From positions 1,352,001 through 1,416,000 of the forward strand of contig NZ_AP023212.1 of the NCBI RefSeq assembly GCF_016593255.1: a DNA stretch of 64,000 nt, in the 5' to 3' direction. Made by a program: the position numbers and the translations under genes. The stretch's first letter is position 1. Each line of letters begins with the position of its first letter. Positions 28,564 through 35,209 of this stretch are shown here, piece by piece. The notes beneath the pieces are model-generated. The model was not told the origin of the DNA. It saw nothing but the letters and a program-made list of their open reading frames with translations, and made no database searches. The stretch is from Hydrogenimonas urashimensis (GTDB lineage Bacteria; Campylobacterota; Campylobacteria; Campylobacterales; Hydrogenimonadaceae).

Positions 28564-29105
28564 GACGCATCCTCTTGCGTGCCAGTCGGCCACTTTGTCC
28601 CAGTGGTCCGATTGGGATACCGCATCCTTTTTACCGCCGCGTTTCCTGATACCCGATATCGTCACGATAGTATGCACTCAAGTTCGCAATTTCGCTTGAA
28701 AGCCTCCGAAGGAGTTGGATGGATTTTCCGGTGAGAAAAAACAGGATAGAGAAGTCTACCCATGAACATGAAAAATGAAAGCGAAATTTTCCAAGAGATC
28801 CTAACCGGATTCGTCACAGAAGAGGATCCATTGTTGTCCATTAGAAAAAGATGATGGATCCGTTGATGCAGATCGAGGCGCAGGTGAAAGTGGGCGCATC
28901 CAAAGGAGAGCACCGTAGTGAGCGAAAGAGCCATTTCATAGAGAATGCAATCAGGTTTATACCCTTGGTCATATTCTACAACTTTGATATAAGGATATCT
29001 CTTTTTTAGGTCAAAGCTATGTACTTCTTTTTTTCTACAAGATGCGGTGGCATCGCAAGTTCAGTTAGCCGTCAAGTCGTCTTGCTATAGAGGTATCCAC
29101 CATGA
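28564..29105. other. Stretch without intact genes, left part of the accessory island
   Basis: No intact gene is seen in these 542 bases between ugd and the decayed antitoxin gene. The recognisable content is the transposase remnant at 28762-28960. The first 200 bases show no promoter or terminator I would defend. Base composition drops relative to ugd. Confidence 0.6.
28762..28960 (+). pseudogene. IS256-type (mutator) transposase N-terminal remnant
   Basis: Two frames together spell the start of an IS256-family transposase. Frame 1 from ATG 28762 reads MNMKNESEIFQEILTGFV then TEEDPLLSIRKR and stops at 28852. Frame 3 from 28851 continues MMDPLMQIEAQVKVGASKGE and then HRSERKSHF, matching the family's L-M-x-x-E-x-x-x-x-x-G-A-x-K-x-E-R-x-x-E-R pattern. 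Similarity ends at about 28945 and nothing of the catalytic core remains. It is a frameshifted and truncated insertion-sequence relic. The call rests on remembered family patterns, not a search. Confidence 0.6.
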
Positions 29106-29398
29106 TTATCTCAACCCTATATCAAGCCTCATCCCAAGTGCTTCGGCATATTTCATAAGCGTAGCAAGGTTGGGCATATAGTTATTGTTTAAACTTTCAA
29201 GTCTTGATATATTTGATTTGGAAGTTCCGATTTTCTTAGCAATTTCCTCTTGCGTAAGCCCTTTGGAAATACGTGCTGCCACCAGCTATTTTTTATGGCA
29301 AAAAGAGGTTTGAGTGCATCATATTCCTTGCGTACCTCTTCATTTTGCAGTGCTTTTTTCTTGAAGTTGGCAAATGTAGGTCTTTTAGTTGTTTGCAT
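29106..29398 (-). pseudogene. Frameshifted HigA-type HTH antitoxin
   Basis: Frame 1 from the ATG at 29398 reads MQTTKRPTFANFKKKALQ then NEEVRKEYDALKPLFAI. After about codon 38 a shift is needed to continue with ARISKGLTQEEIAKKIGTSK, SNISRLESLNNNYMPNLATL and MKYAEALGMRLDIGLR to the stop at 29106. Together these form a full-length XRE-family antitoxin of the HigA kind, with about 95 residues. As it stands, the first frame ends at 29189 in nonsense sequence. The start overlaps the end of the HigB-like remnant by 14 bases, as in intact higBA pairs. Confidence 0.7.
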
Positions 29399-29468
29399 TG
29401 TCTATCTCCTTTTTGCGTTTAAGAGCAATTTGCAAATCTTTTTTTGGTGTTTTTTGATCCTTTTTTAC
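29385..29468 (-). pseudogene. C-terminal remnant of a HigB/Gp49-like toxin
   Basis: The last 27 codons before the antitoxin start read VKKDQKTPKKDLQIALKRKK and then EIDNANN. This is the typical C-terminus of phage-derived Gp49/HigB toxins (V-K-K-x-x-K-T-P-x-x-[DE]-[IL]-x-x-A). No matching N-terminal or central part is found upstream in any minus-strand frame up to 29620. It is therefore a truncated toxin gene, and the whole pair is inactive as read. Confidence 0.6.
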
Positions 29469-29623
29469 AGGCAAATGGCGGAAGGCGGCTACGGTCTTGT
29501 ACGCACGAGTCTCGCGCATTGCCCGACACCCGGTAGGAAGGCTTTTTCTCTTTTTTCGCCGATGCGGGAGACTTCGCATTCGCGCCCGATGACGCCTTCG
29601 TCTGCGGCATTTGGCCGCAACGG

Positions 29624-30763
29624 CTACAATCCTCGGTGCCGCCGGGGATTGTATATGTTTTGCGCAAAACTCTTTTCGACGACGCGCTGAAGGATCTCCA
29701 TACGGTTCTCTTCGATCAGCGCAGCAATTGCCTCAGTGTTTCTGCGAGTCGTTGCGTAACATTGTCCATGACGCTGGAAAATTGCATTTGTTGTTTTTCG
29801 AGCGAACTTTCCAACGCCTTTGAGTATTTCAGCAAGCCTCTGTTCAATGCCGTTTCGAATTTTTCCACAAAATGCAAATCGTCGGATTCCTTCTGCAGCT
29901 CCTCCAATAACGCCTGCATGAGTTTTTCCAAACCATCCATCCTCTTTCCCAGATGCGCCAAGTACGCTTGATTTTGCGTTTGCGTCTTTTGATTTTCCGA
30001 GAGTACGCTCGAGATGATTTGCAAGCTCTTTAAAATTTCCAATGACATATTCATGATACATCTCTTCCTTTATGAGAGTATAATTCAGACTTTCAGGCAC
30101 CGGAGGCACCTGTTCCAGCGCCATATGACGCAACCGGGAGTTGTAACCGAACATTTCGTGTATCTCAACCGGACCGTCACGCTCTCTGTATTGTCTCATC
30201 GTCTCGAAATCTTTTTTTACGCCGGATGTCTTGCGCTTGACCTCCACGGCATGGGTGCTGCCGCGTTTTTCATCGTAAAAGAGAAGGCGTACCGTGACGT
30301 ATTTTTCGTTGCTGTTCACCTGGACCCCCTCAAAACCGACATGCCTAAACGCCCTTTTCAGCGCCTCAAAACCCGTCACGTTCTTGAACACTTCGCTGGC
30401 GATGTCGTTGACGATGTTCCCGTAATAGTTCTCATCCTTCAGGGGCCTTTGGGCTATGCGTCTTGCAAGGTCCGCGGCGAGCGCCCTGTCGTACTTAATG
30501 TCGTCGAGCAAAAGGGTGTATCGCTCAAAAATGTCGAACAGACGCGAAGGCAGGCCGAAAGTCCGTTTTACATATTCCCTGATAATCTGCGACCTGAAAA
30601 CGACCCTCTCCTCCAAGCTGCCCGACTCCCCGCCGCTGCGCAGCCACTCGATCGCCCTGACCTCGCTCGTTAACAGAAAAATCGGAAAATCCCGCCACAG
30701 GTCGTGCCCCCTGTAGCGGATCTTTATGCCGTTGTCACAAAGCCTGGTTTGCAGATGCTGCAT
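29624..30763 (-). CDS. Unrecognised protein, partner of the HUH-motif gene
   Basis: A 379-residue product starting MQHLQTRLCDNGIKIRYR. Its ATG shares one base with the upstream HUH-motif gene's stop (TGATG), so the two are translationally coupled. The first 260 residues look like a real mixed alpha/beta protein. They include RLLFYDEKRGSTHAVEVKRK, whose D...ExK spacing could be a PD-(D/E)xK-type site, though that is only a suggestion. The last 110 residues are Gly-rich and of lower quality and overlap another plausible gene in a different frame (29716-30054), so the true C-terminus is uncertain. Family unknown. Confidence 0.5.
   Translation of the reverse strand: MQHLQTRLCDNGIKIRYRGHDLWRDFPIFLLTSEVRAIEWLRSGGESGSLEERVVFRSQIIREYVKRTFGLPSRLFDIFERYTLLLDDIKYDRALAADLARRIAQRPLKDENYYGNIVNDIASEVFKNVTGFEALKRAFRHVGFEGVQVNSNEKYVTVRLLFYDEKRGSTHAVEVKRKTSGVKKDFETMRQYRERDGPVEIHEMFGYNSRLRHMALEQVPPVPESLNYTLIKEEMYHEYVIGNFKELANHLERTLGKSKDANAKSSVLGASGKEDGWFGKTHAGVIGGAAEGIRRFAFCGKIRNGIEQRLAEILKGVGKFARKTTNAIFQRHGQCYATTRRNTEAIAALIEENRMEILQRVVEKSFAQNIYNPRRHRGL
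29716..30054 (-). CDS. Small coiled-coil protein overlapping the upstream gene out of frame
   Basis: A 112-residue product with a clean heptad pattern: MNMSLEILKSLQIISSVL, then LGKRMDGLEKLMQALLEELQ and KALESSLEKQQMQFSSVM. It has almost no Gly or Pro after residue 45. AAGGAAGAG lies 11 bases ahead of the ATG. It lies wholly inside the 3' part of the previous reading frame but in another phase. Either it is a true overlapping gene or the longer frame is a chance continuation past a lost stop. No family is recognised. Confidence 0.5.
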   Translation of the reverse strand: MNMSLEILKSLQIISSVLSENQKTQTQNQAYLAHLGKRMDGLEKLMQALLEELQKESDDLHFVEKFETALNRGLLKYSKALESSLEKQQMQFSSVMDNVTQRLAETLRQLLR

Positions 30764-31431
30764 CACCTTGGCGTAATAGGAGAGGTTTCCGTATTTTTCG
30801 AGTATTTGTAAAAACTGTCCAACTGTTTCAGAAAATTCTTTCTTTGGACAAATTGTATGAAATCGCTTTCACTCGATCCGGAGATAGCCCACGTAAACCG
30901 GCTCATTTTCGCTTTTTCCGATCTGGGCGGCTCCAGATGATTGATCTCGTCATAATGCGGCACCACGCCGAACTCTTTGCAAACGTGACGGATCGCATTT
31001 TTGACGATGACGTAATTCTCGCCTCTTTTGACACTCTGAGGCATTAGAATATGAAAGTGGTAGTGCGTGGCGTTGCCGTACTGGTCGTTCGCATGCAGCG
31101 CGATCAGCGCCTTCCCGCCCAGCCGGAAAGCGACCTTCGTCCATTTCTGCACCTTTTTTCTTTCGCTCTTTTTGTATCGCCACCCGTTTTTCACGCGAAT
31201 CTCGATCGTTTGCTGCAGACGTTCGAACATCTCGGTCAGCCTCTGCTCCACATACTCTCTGGCATCCTCGTTCTCTTTGAGATTCGTCAGCAGTCCGATG
31301 ATTTCCATCGAAAATTTGAAGTGGTGGCACACATGAGGCGCCAATTCTTCCAGGGTCGGATTCTTCGTAATCAACATGGCGTGATGCGCGATGTATATGT
31401 ATTGCTTGATCGTTTCCGTCATGGAAATCAT
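30763..31431 (-). CDS. HUH-motif protein (relaxase/Rep-like candidate)
   Basis: A 222-residue basic protein. The centre has a predicted strand GGKALIALHAND, a short turn, and then ATHYHFHILMPQ with the H-U-H triad His125-Phe-His127. This is the metal site arrangement of HUH endonucleases such as mobilisation relaxases, rolling-circle Rep proteins and Y1 transposases. Candidate catalytic tyrosines follow at residues 140 and 160. The N-terminal 80 residues are helical. The start is uncertain: MTETIK (31422) and a GTG at 31479 are alternatives, and no good Shine-Dalgarno is seen. It is the first large gene of a small cassette with a divergent HTH gene. Confidence 0.5.
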   Translation of the reverse strand: MISMTETIKQYIYIAHHAMLITKNPTLEELAPHVCHHFKFSMEIIGLLTNLKENEDAREYVEQRLTEMFERLQQTIEIRVKNGWRYKKSERKKVQKWTKVAFRLGGKALIALHANDQYGNATHYHFHILMPQSVKRGENYVIVKNAIRHVCKEFGVVPHYDEINHLEPPRSEKAKMSRFTWAISGSSESDFIQFVQRKNFLKQLDSFYKYSKNTETSPITPR

Positions 31432-31498
31432 TTTTATTATTTCTTTAAGGAAATTGTTCACACAAAAGAATTGTTTCACATTTTACATTACTATTTTC

Positions 31499-31699
31499 TT
31501 AAACTATTTGTGCCTCAATCAATTTCTCTGGGATAACAAGACCATAAATACGAAGTTTCAGTCGCAAAATCTCTTGCATTTCAAGCAGCCAACGGGAATA
31601 CAAACATGCATATTTGTAATTGTCTCCCCAGGGAAGGCCCACGTCATTTTGTCGGATTTCCAGCCGATAATGCAATATTTCCCGATATTGTGGTACCAT
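31499..31699 (-). CDS. Small hypothetical protein of the HUH cassette
   Basis: A possible 66-residue product starting MVPQYREILHYRLEIRQNDV and containing YKYACLYSRWLLEMQEILRL, a credible amphipathic helix. It has the same strand as the HUH-motif gene and ends 68 bases before it. Its ATG lies within the inverted repeat 31688-31706, so a repressor bound there would block it. The Shine-Dalgarno (GTGGA) is weak. No family is recognised; it could be non-coding. Confidence 0.35.
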   Translation of the reverse strand: MVPQYREILHYRLEIRQNDVGLPWGDNYKYACLYSRWLLEMQEILRLKLRIYGLVIPEKLIEAQIV

Positions 31700-31706
31700 T
31701 CCACAA
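31688..31706. promoter_or_regulatory. Inverted-repeat operator candidate
   Basis: TTGTGG-N7-CCACAA is a perfect six-base inverted repeat, and it contains a second perfect palindrome TGGTACCA (31691-31698). It lies 11 bases upstream of the divergent HTH gene's ATG and across the start of the small minus-strand gene, a good place for autoregulation of both directions. Confidence 0.5.
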
Positions 31707-31717
31707 AAGGAGCGACG

Positions 31718-32035
31718 ATGGAACCAAGGGACGGTTTTGAAAAAATCACTATCAAGGAGTACGCCTCGCTGACGGGCAAAAGTCTGCGGACCATCTACTA
31801 TATGATCGAAAGGGGAGAGCTGACAACCATCAAAGAGCAAAACAGGATGTACGTCCTGGTCAACAAAAACGAATTCTCACTCATCCAGCGGCTCGAAAAG
31901 GAGGTCGAAGATCTGAGAAAAGAGATCACGCTGCTTCGGCACGAATACGACATGTTGAAGTCCGATCTGGAGACATTTGAAAAATTCACCAAACAGAAGT
32001 TCAAGGAGATCCTGAAAAAGCTCCATGAGAAATAG
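31718..32035 (+). CDS. HTH (MerR/excisionase-like) DNA-binding protein with coiled coil
   Basis: A 105-residue product. The N-terminal helix-turn-helix (ITIKEYASLTGKSLRTIYYM, with a wing ending at about residue 45) is of the MerR/excisionase kind. A coiled coil of about 50 residues rich in Glu, Lys and Leu would dimerise it. AAAGGAG lies 5 bases ahead of the ATG. It is divergent from the HUH cassette and close to a palindrome, so a repressor or a directionality-type factor for that cassette is a reasonable guess. Confidence 0.65.
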   Translation: MEPRDGFEKITIKEYASLTGKSLRTIYYMIERGELTTIKEQNRMYVLVNKNEFSLIQRLEKEVEDLRKEITLLRHEYDMLKSDLETFEKFTKQKFKEILKKLHEK

Positions 32036-32118
32036 ACCAAAACACGAGAAACCGCAAACACCATAGAACTCGGCCGCGGCGCAGAAGCGACTCAAAATGC
32101 CCCGCCGGTCTCTCTTGC

Positions 32119-32151
32119 TGCGATCGTGCCAGCGGCAATGCCGCGATCGCA
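32119..32151. repeat. Inverted repeat downstream of the HTH gene
   Basis: TGCGATCG (32119-32126) and CGATCGCA (32144-32151) form an 8-base perfect inverted repeat with a 17-base loop that contains a further TGCC-AGC-GGCA hairpin. There is no T-run, so it is not a standard terminator. It lies at the boundary between the accessory island and the PqqD gene. Confidence 0.4.
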
Positions 32152-32261
32152 CTTCCTGCTTCTTAAAGAAATAGCGAATTCGTCGATAATTAACGTATAC
32201 ATCTGACAAATTTTAGATGGCTTTTATTAAAATAAAAACAAAAAAAGAAGGAATGTTTCCC

Positions 32262-32711
32262 ATGCAAACCGACCAATGTTATCAGCCGAATGTCCCCAAA
32301 GTTGTCGACGAAATATTCGAAGACGAGATTATCGTTATCAACTTTGATAATGGCGACTATTTCAGTCTCAGAAAGAGTGCCATCGATATCTGGAAGGGCA
32401 TCAAAGAGGGGCAGAGTGTCGGCTCCATTCTCGAAAACCTTCAAGACAAATATGAGGCCGAAGCAGAAGAGATCCGCAACTCCATCGACGAGATGATCGG
32501 CACCTTTCTGAAAGAAAATCTCATCAGCGAAGCCGATGCATCCACTCAGAAAAAAGAGACATCCGACCAGAAAACCGGCGGAAAAGTTCCCTTCCAACCG
32601 CCGGTTTTCGAAAAATTCACCGATATGAACGATCTGCTCGTCCTCGACCCTGTGCACGACGTCGACGAAAGCGGATGGCCCCACGTCAACCCCAACACCC
32701 AGGCCAAATAA
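32262..32711 (+). CDS. PqqD-like (RRE-type) protein with conserved C-terminal tail
   Basis: A 149-residue protein. The N-terminal PqqD-like winged-helix domain (about residues 8-85, DEIIVINFDNGDYFSLRKSA then IDIWKGIKEGQSVG) is the type that binds leader peptides in peptide modification systems. After a polar linker comes the separate motif DLLVLDPVHDVDESGWPH at the C-terminus. The start is placed at MQTDQC because GAAGGA is 9 bases upstream; ATGs at 32217 and 32253 are in frame. The HPr-kinase-like gene follows after 3 bases. The set resembles the HPr-rel-A type system, whose function is unknown. Confidence 0.75.
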   Translation: MQTDQCYQPNVPKVVDEIFEDEIIVINFDNGDYFSLRKSAIDIWKGIKEGQSVGSILENLQDKYEAEAEEIRNSIDEMIGTFLKENLISEADASTQKKETSDQKTGGKVPFQPPVFEKFTDMNDLLVLDPVHDVDESGWPHVNPNTQAK

Positions 32712-32714
32712 CCG

Positions 32715-33761
32715 ATGCACAAAGCGGAAAAACTTTTCGAAAAAATCGAAAAAGTCTCTTACGACGCGATGGAAAAGGAAACCATCGCAAAAGATTATCG
32801 CATCGCGGGCCATCATGTCCGGCTGCTCTTCGCAGGGCCGGCCCTCGTTCCCCGCATCACGCCGGCTCTGGAGCATCTCGCCTGCGAAAAACCGGACAAT
32901 CCCGACCTCACCGTACACCTATGGGACACCGCTTCAACCGGCTGCAGCCTACCACCCGTCGAATGGGGTCCCGACGACTACCTGGAACACGGCCTCATCC
33001 GAGGATACAACACCCAGAACATCGCCACCACGTTCAATCTCGACTCGGGTACCCTTAACATTTTCAACACCGAAAAAAACCTCGCCCTTTTCTGGGTCAG
33101 GGATGCCCGAACGCTTCCCTATTACGAAACGGGTTCTCCCCTCCGCAACGCATTTTTCTGGTGGGGCATCCGAAAAGGGCTTCAGTACGCTCACGCCGCC
33201 GCCATCGGTACGGACGAAGGCGCAGTCCTGCTGGTCGGCAAAGGCGGCTCCGGCAAATCGACCTCGGCACTTTCGTGCCTGTCGCATCCGGATCTTTTCT
33301 ATATCGGGGACGACTATGTACTCGTGCAGAAAGATCCTGTACCCGTCGTCCACAGTCTCTACAACTCGGCCAAACTCAACGCCGACCATGCCATCAACTT
33401 CCCCCACCTGTTGAAACACGCCAGCAACGCCGACCGACTCGACACTGAAAAAGCGCTTCTTTTCATTAACGAATTCCAGCCGCAAAAGTTGAGAAAATCA
33501 CTGCCGCTGCGCGCCATCGTCATGCCCCATGTCACAGGCAGACCCGAAAGCGGGTACGACAAGGCATCGGCATCGGCCGCTTTGCGCGCCCTGGCTCCCA
33601 GCAGCATGTTTCAGCTGCCAGGAAGCGACCGCGGCACATTCGCTTATTTCGCACAGCTCGTCCGAAAGCTTCCGGCCTACAACCTTCGCGCCGGAACGCG
33701 CTACGAAGAGATACCAGAAACGATACTCTCTATTTTGAAGGAGGCTTCCCATGCCGGCTGA
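32715..33761 (+). CDS. HPr-kinase-related protein
   Basis: A 348-residue protein with a C-terminal HprK-type P-loop kinase domain. Walker A is VGKGGSGKST (174-183), followed by the IGDDYVLV segment (197-204) that holds the kinase's acidic residues. The N-terminal 160 residues have no known domain I can name. Related kinases phosphorylate a C-terminal serine in lasso peptides such as paeninodin, whereas true HprK acts on HPr. Here it is paired with a PqqD-like protein 3 bases upstream and overlaps a glycosyltransferase gene by 11 bases. Confidence 0.8.
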   Translation: MHKAEKLFEKIEKVSYDAMEKETIAKDYRIAGHHVRLLFAGPALVPRITPALEHLACEKPDNPDLTVHLWDTASTGCSLPPVEWGPDDYLEHGLIRGYNTQNIATTFNLDSGTLNIFNTEKNLALFWVRDARTLPYYETGSPLRNAFFWWGIRKGLQYAHAAAIGTDEGAVLLVGKGGSGKSTSALSCLSHPDLFYIGDDYVLVQKDPVPVVHSLYNSAKLNADHAINFPHLLKHASNADRLDTEKALLFINEFQPQKLRKSLPLRAIVMPHVTGRPESGYDKASASAALRALAPSSMFQLPGSDRGTFAYFAQLVRKLPAYNLRAGTRYEEIPETILSILKEASHAG

Positions 33762-34497
33762 GACTCCCCTGGTTTCCGTCATCATACCCACTTACAACGC
33801 CGCCAGACACCTTCCGGACGCCATCGAAAGCATTCTGCGGCAAGAATACCCGAATCTCGAAATCATCGTCGTCGACGACGGCTCCACAGACAATACGGAA
33901 GAGGTTCTGCAACCCTACCGCGACCTCATCTCCTACCACCGCAAGGAAAACGGCGGCCCCGCCTCCGCCAGAAACTACGGCCTCAGACTGGCCCGTGGCG
34001 AATTCATCGCTTTTTTGGACGCCGACGATATCTGGCCCGACGACAAGCTGGCACGGCAGCTCGCGCACTTCCGAAAGCATCCGGACGCGCTGATCGTTCT
34101 TGGACGTCAGAGGGTCGACTATCTTCCCGACGCCAGGGAACTCGCCTACGGCGACGACCTGGTTACCGAGCCGCAGATTTGCCAAAGCATGCCCGTCGCG
34201 CTGGTGCGCCGCGAAGCTTTCGACAAGATCGGCCTTTTCGACGAAGAGCTCATCTACTACGAGGACTGGGACTGGCATCTGCGTGCCAGGGAGAAGGAGC
34301 TGAAGATCCTGGCCTACGACGAAGTCACCAACATTCACCGGCGTCACGACGCCAACATGACCCATGACATGCGCCGCATGAGCAAATACGCTTTTCAGAT
34401 GTTTCGCAAATCCCTCAAACGCCGCCGTGAAAACCCGAACATCAAGGCGAAACTCCCCTCCTACAGCGACCTGGAAGGAAAATCGGAACATGCCTGA
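33751..34497 (+). CDS. Family 2 glycosyltransferase
   Basis: A 248-residue GT-A fold glycosyltransferase. It has VSVIIPTYNAARHLPDAIES at the start, VVDDGSTDNTEEVL, and the metal-binding DADD (FIAFLDADDIWP). EDWDWHLRARE near residue 170 matches the acceptor-side ED motif of the family. It is cytoplasmic with no membrane helix. It overlaps the kinase gene by 11 bases and the next glycosyltransferase by 8, so all are one operon. Donor and acceptor cannot be told from the sequence. Confidence 0.9.
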   Translation: MPAETPLVSVIIPTYNAARHLPDAIESILRQEYPNLEIIVVDDGSTDNTEEVLQPYRDLISYHRKENGGPASARNYGLRLARGEFIAFLDADDIWPDDKLARQLAHFRKHPDALIVLGRQRVDYLPDARELAYGDDLVTEPQICQSMPVALVRREAFDKIGLFDEELIYYEDWDWHLRAREKELKILAYDEVTNIHRRHDANMTHDMRRMSKYAFQMFRKSLKRRRENPNIKAKLPSYSDLEGKSEHA

Positions 34498-35209
34498 GCG
34501 AACCGATCCCTCCGTCAGCGTCATCATCCCTACATACAACCGTCGAAGATATCTGGACGAAGCCATCGAGAGCGTTTTGGCCCAGCGCTACGAACCCCTC
34601 GAACTCATCGTCGTCGATGACGGCTCGACCGACGGAACGCAGGAGATCGTAGCCCGCTACCCCTTCATTCGCTACATCTATCAGGAAAACGCGGGACAGG
34701 CGGCGGCCAGAAACAGGGGCATACGGGAGGCCACCGGCGAGTTTCTGGCTTTTCTCGACTCCGACGACCTCTGGATGCCGGGCAAGCTCCGGCGCCAGGT
34801 GGCCTACCTGCAGGACCATCCGCATGTCCAAATGCTTTTCGCCCATGTCGAGCAGTTCAGCACCGAAGAGCACAGGCATCTTCATAAAGCGGAAGCGGGA
34901 AAGACCCTTCCCGGCCTCGTGTTCGGGACGCTGCTCATCCGTCGGGAGGATTTTTTGCAAGTCGGTTACCTGCAGGAAAAATGGCGGGTGGGAGAGTTTG
35001 TCGAGTGGTTCGGCCGCGCCACGGAAGCGGGGCTTGCCTTTCACACCCTTGACGAAACGCTGTTAAGGCGCCGCCTCCACGATACCAACATCGGCCTGGA
35101 AAACAGGGCCGGCCGCAACGATTTCGCCCGCATCCTGCAGGAGAGACTCCGCAAAAAACGCGCCCGGAAACAAGAGAGGGAGGATCACTCCGATGAAAAC
35201 ACCCACTGA
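34490..35209 (+). CDS. Family 2 glycosyltransferase
   Basis: A 239-residue GT-A fold glycosyltransferase, a relative of the gene just upstream. It has VSVIIPTYNRRRYLDEAIES, VVDDGSTDGTQEIV and AFLDSDDLWMPGK. The C-terminus differs, with WRVGEFVEWFGRATEAGL in place of the ED-W-D-W motif, so the acceptor is likely different. The tail is very basic (KKRARKQERE). The chosen ATG overlaps the upstream stop by 8 bases. It overlaps the nucleotidyltransferase gene by 17 bases. Confidence 0.88.
   Translation: MPERTDPSVSVIIPTYNRRRYLDEAIESVLAQRYEPLELIVVDDGSTDGTQEIVARYPFIRYIYQENAGQAAARNRGIREATGEFLAFLDSDDLWMPGKLRRQVAYLQDHPHVQMLFAHVEQFSTEEHRHLHKAEAGKTLPGLVFGTLLIRREDFLQVGYLQEKWRVGEFVEWFGRATEAGLAFHTLDETLLRRRLHDTNIGLENRAGRNDFARILQERLRKKRARKQEREDHSDENTH

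Noticed and set aside
29419-29667. An 82-codon minus-strand frame with a C-x-x-C and a Lys/Ser-rich part
   Set aside because: It overlaps the toxin remnant out of frame and lacks a Shine-Dalgarno or family resemblance. I treat it as chance.
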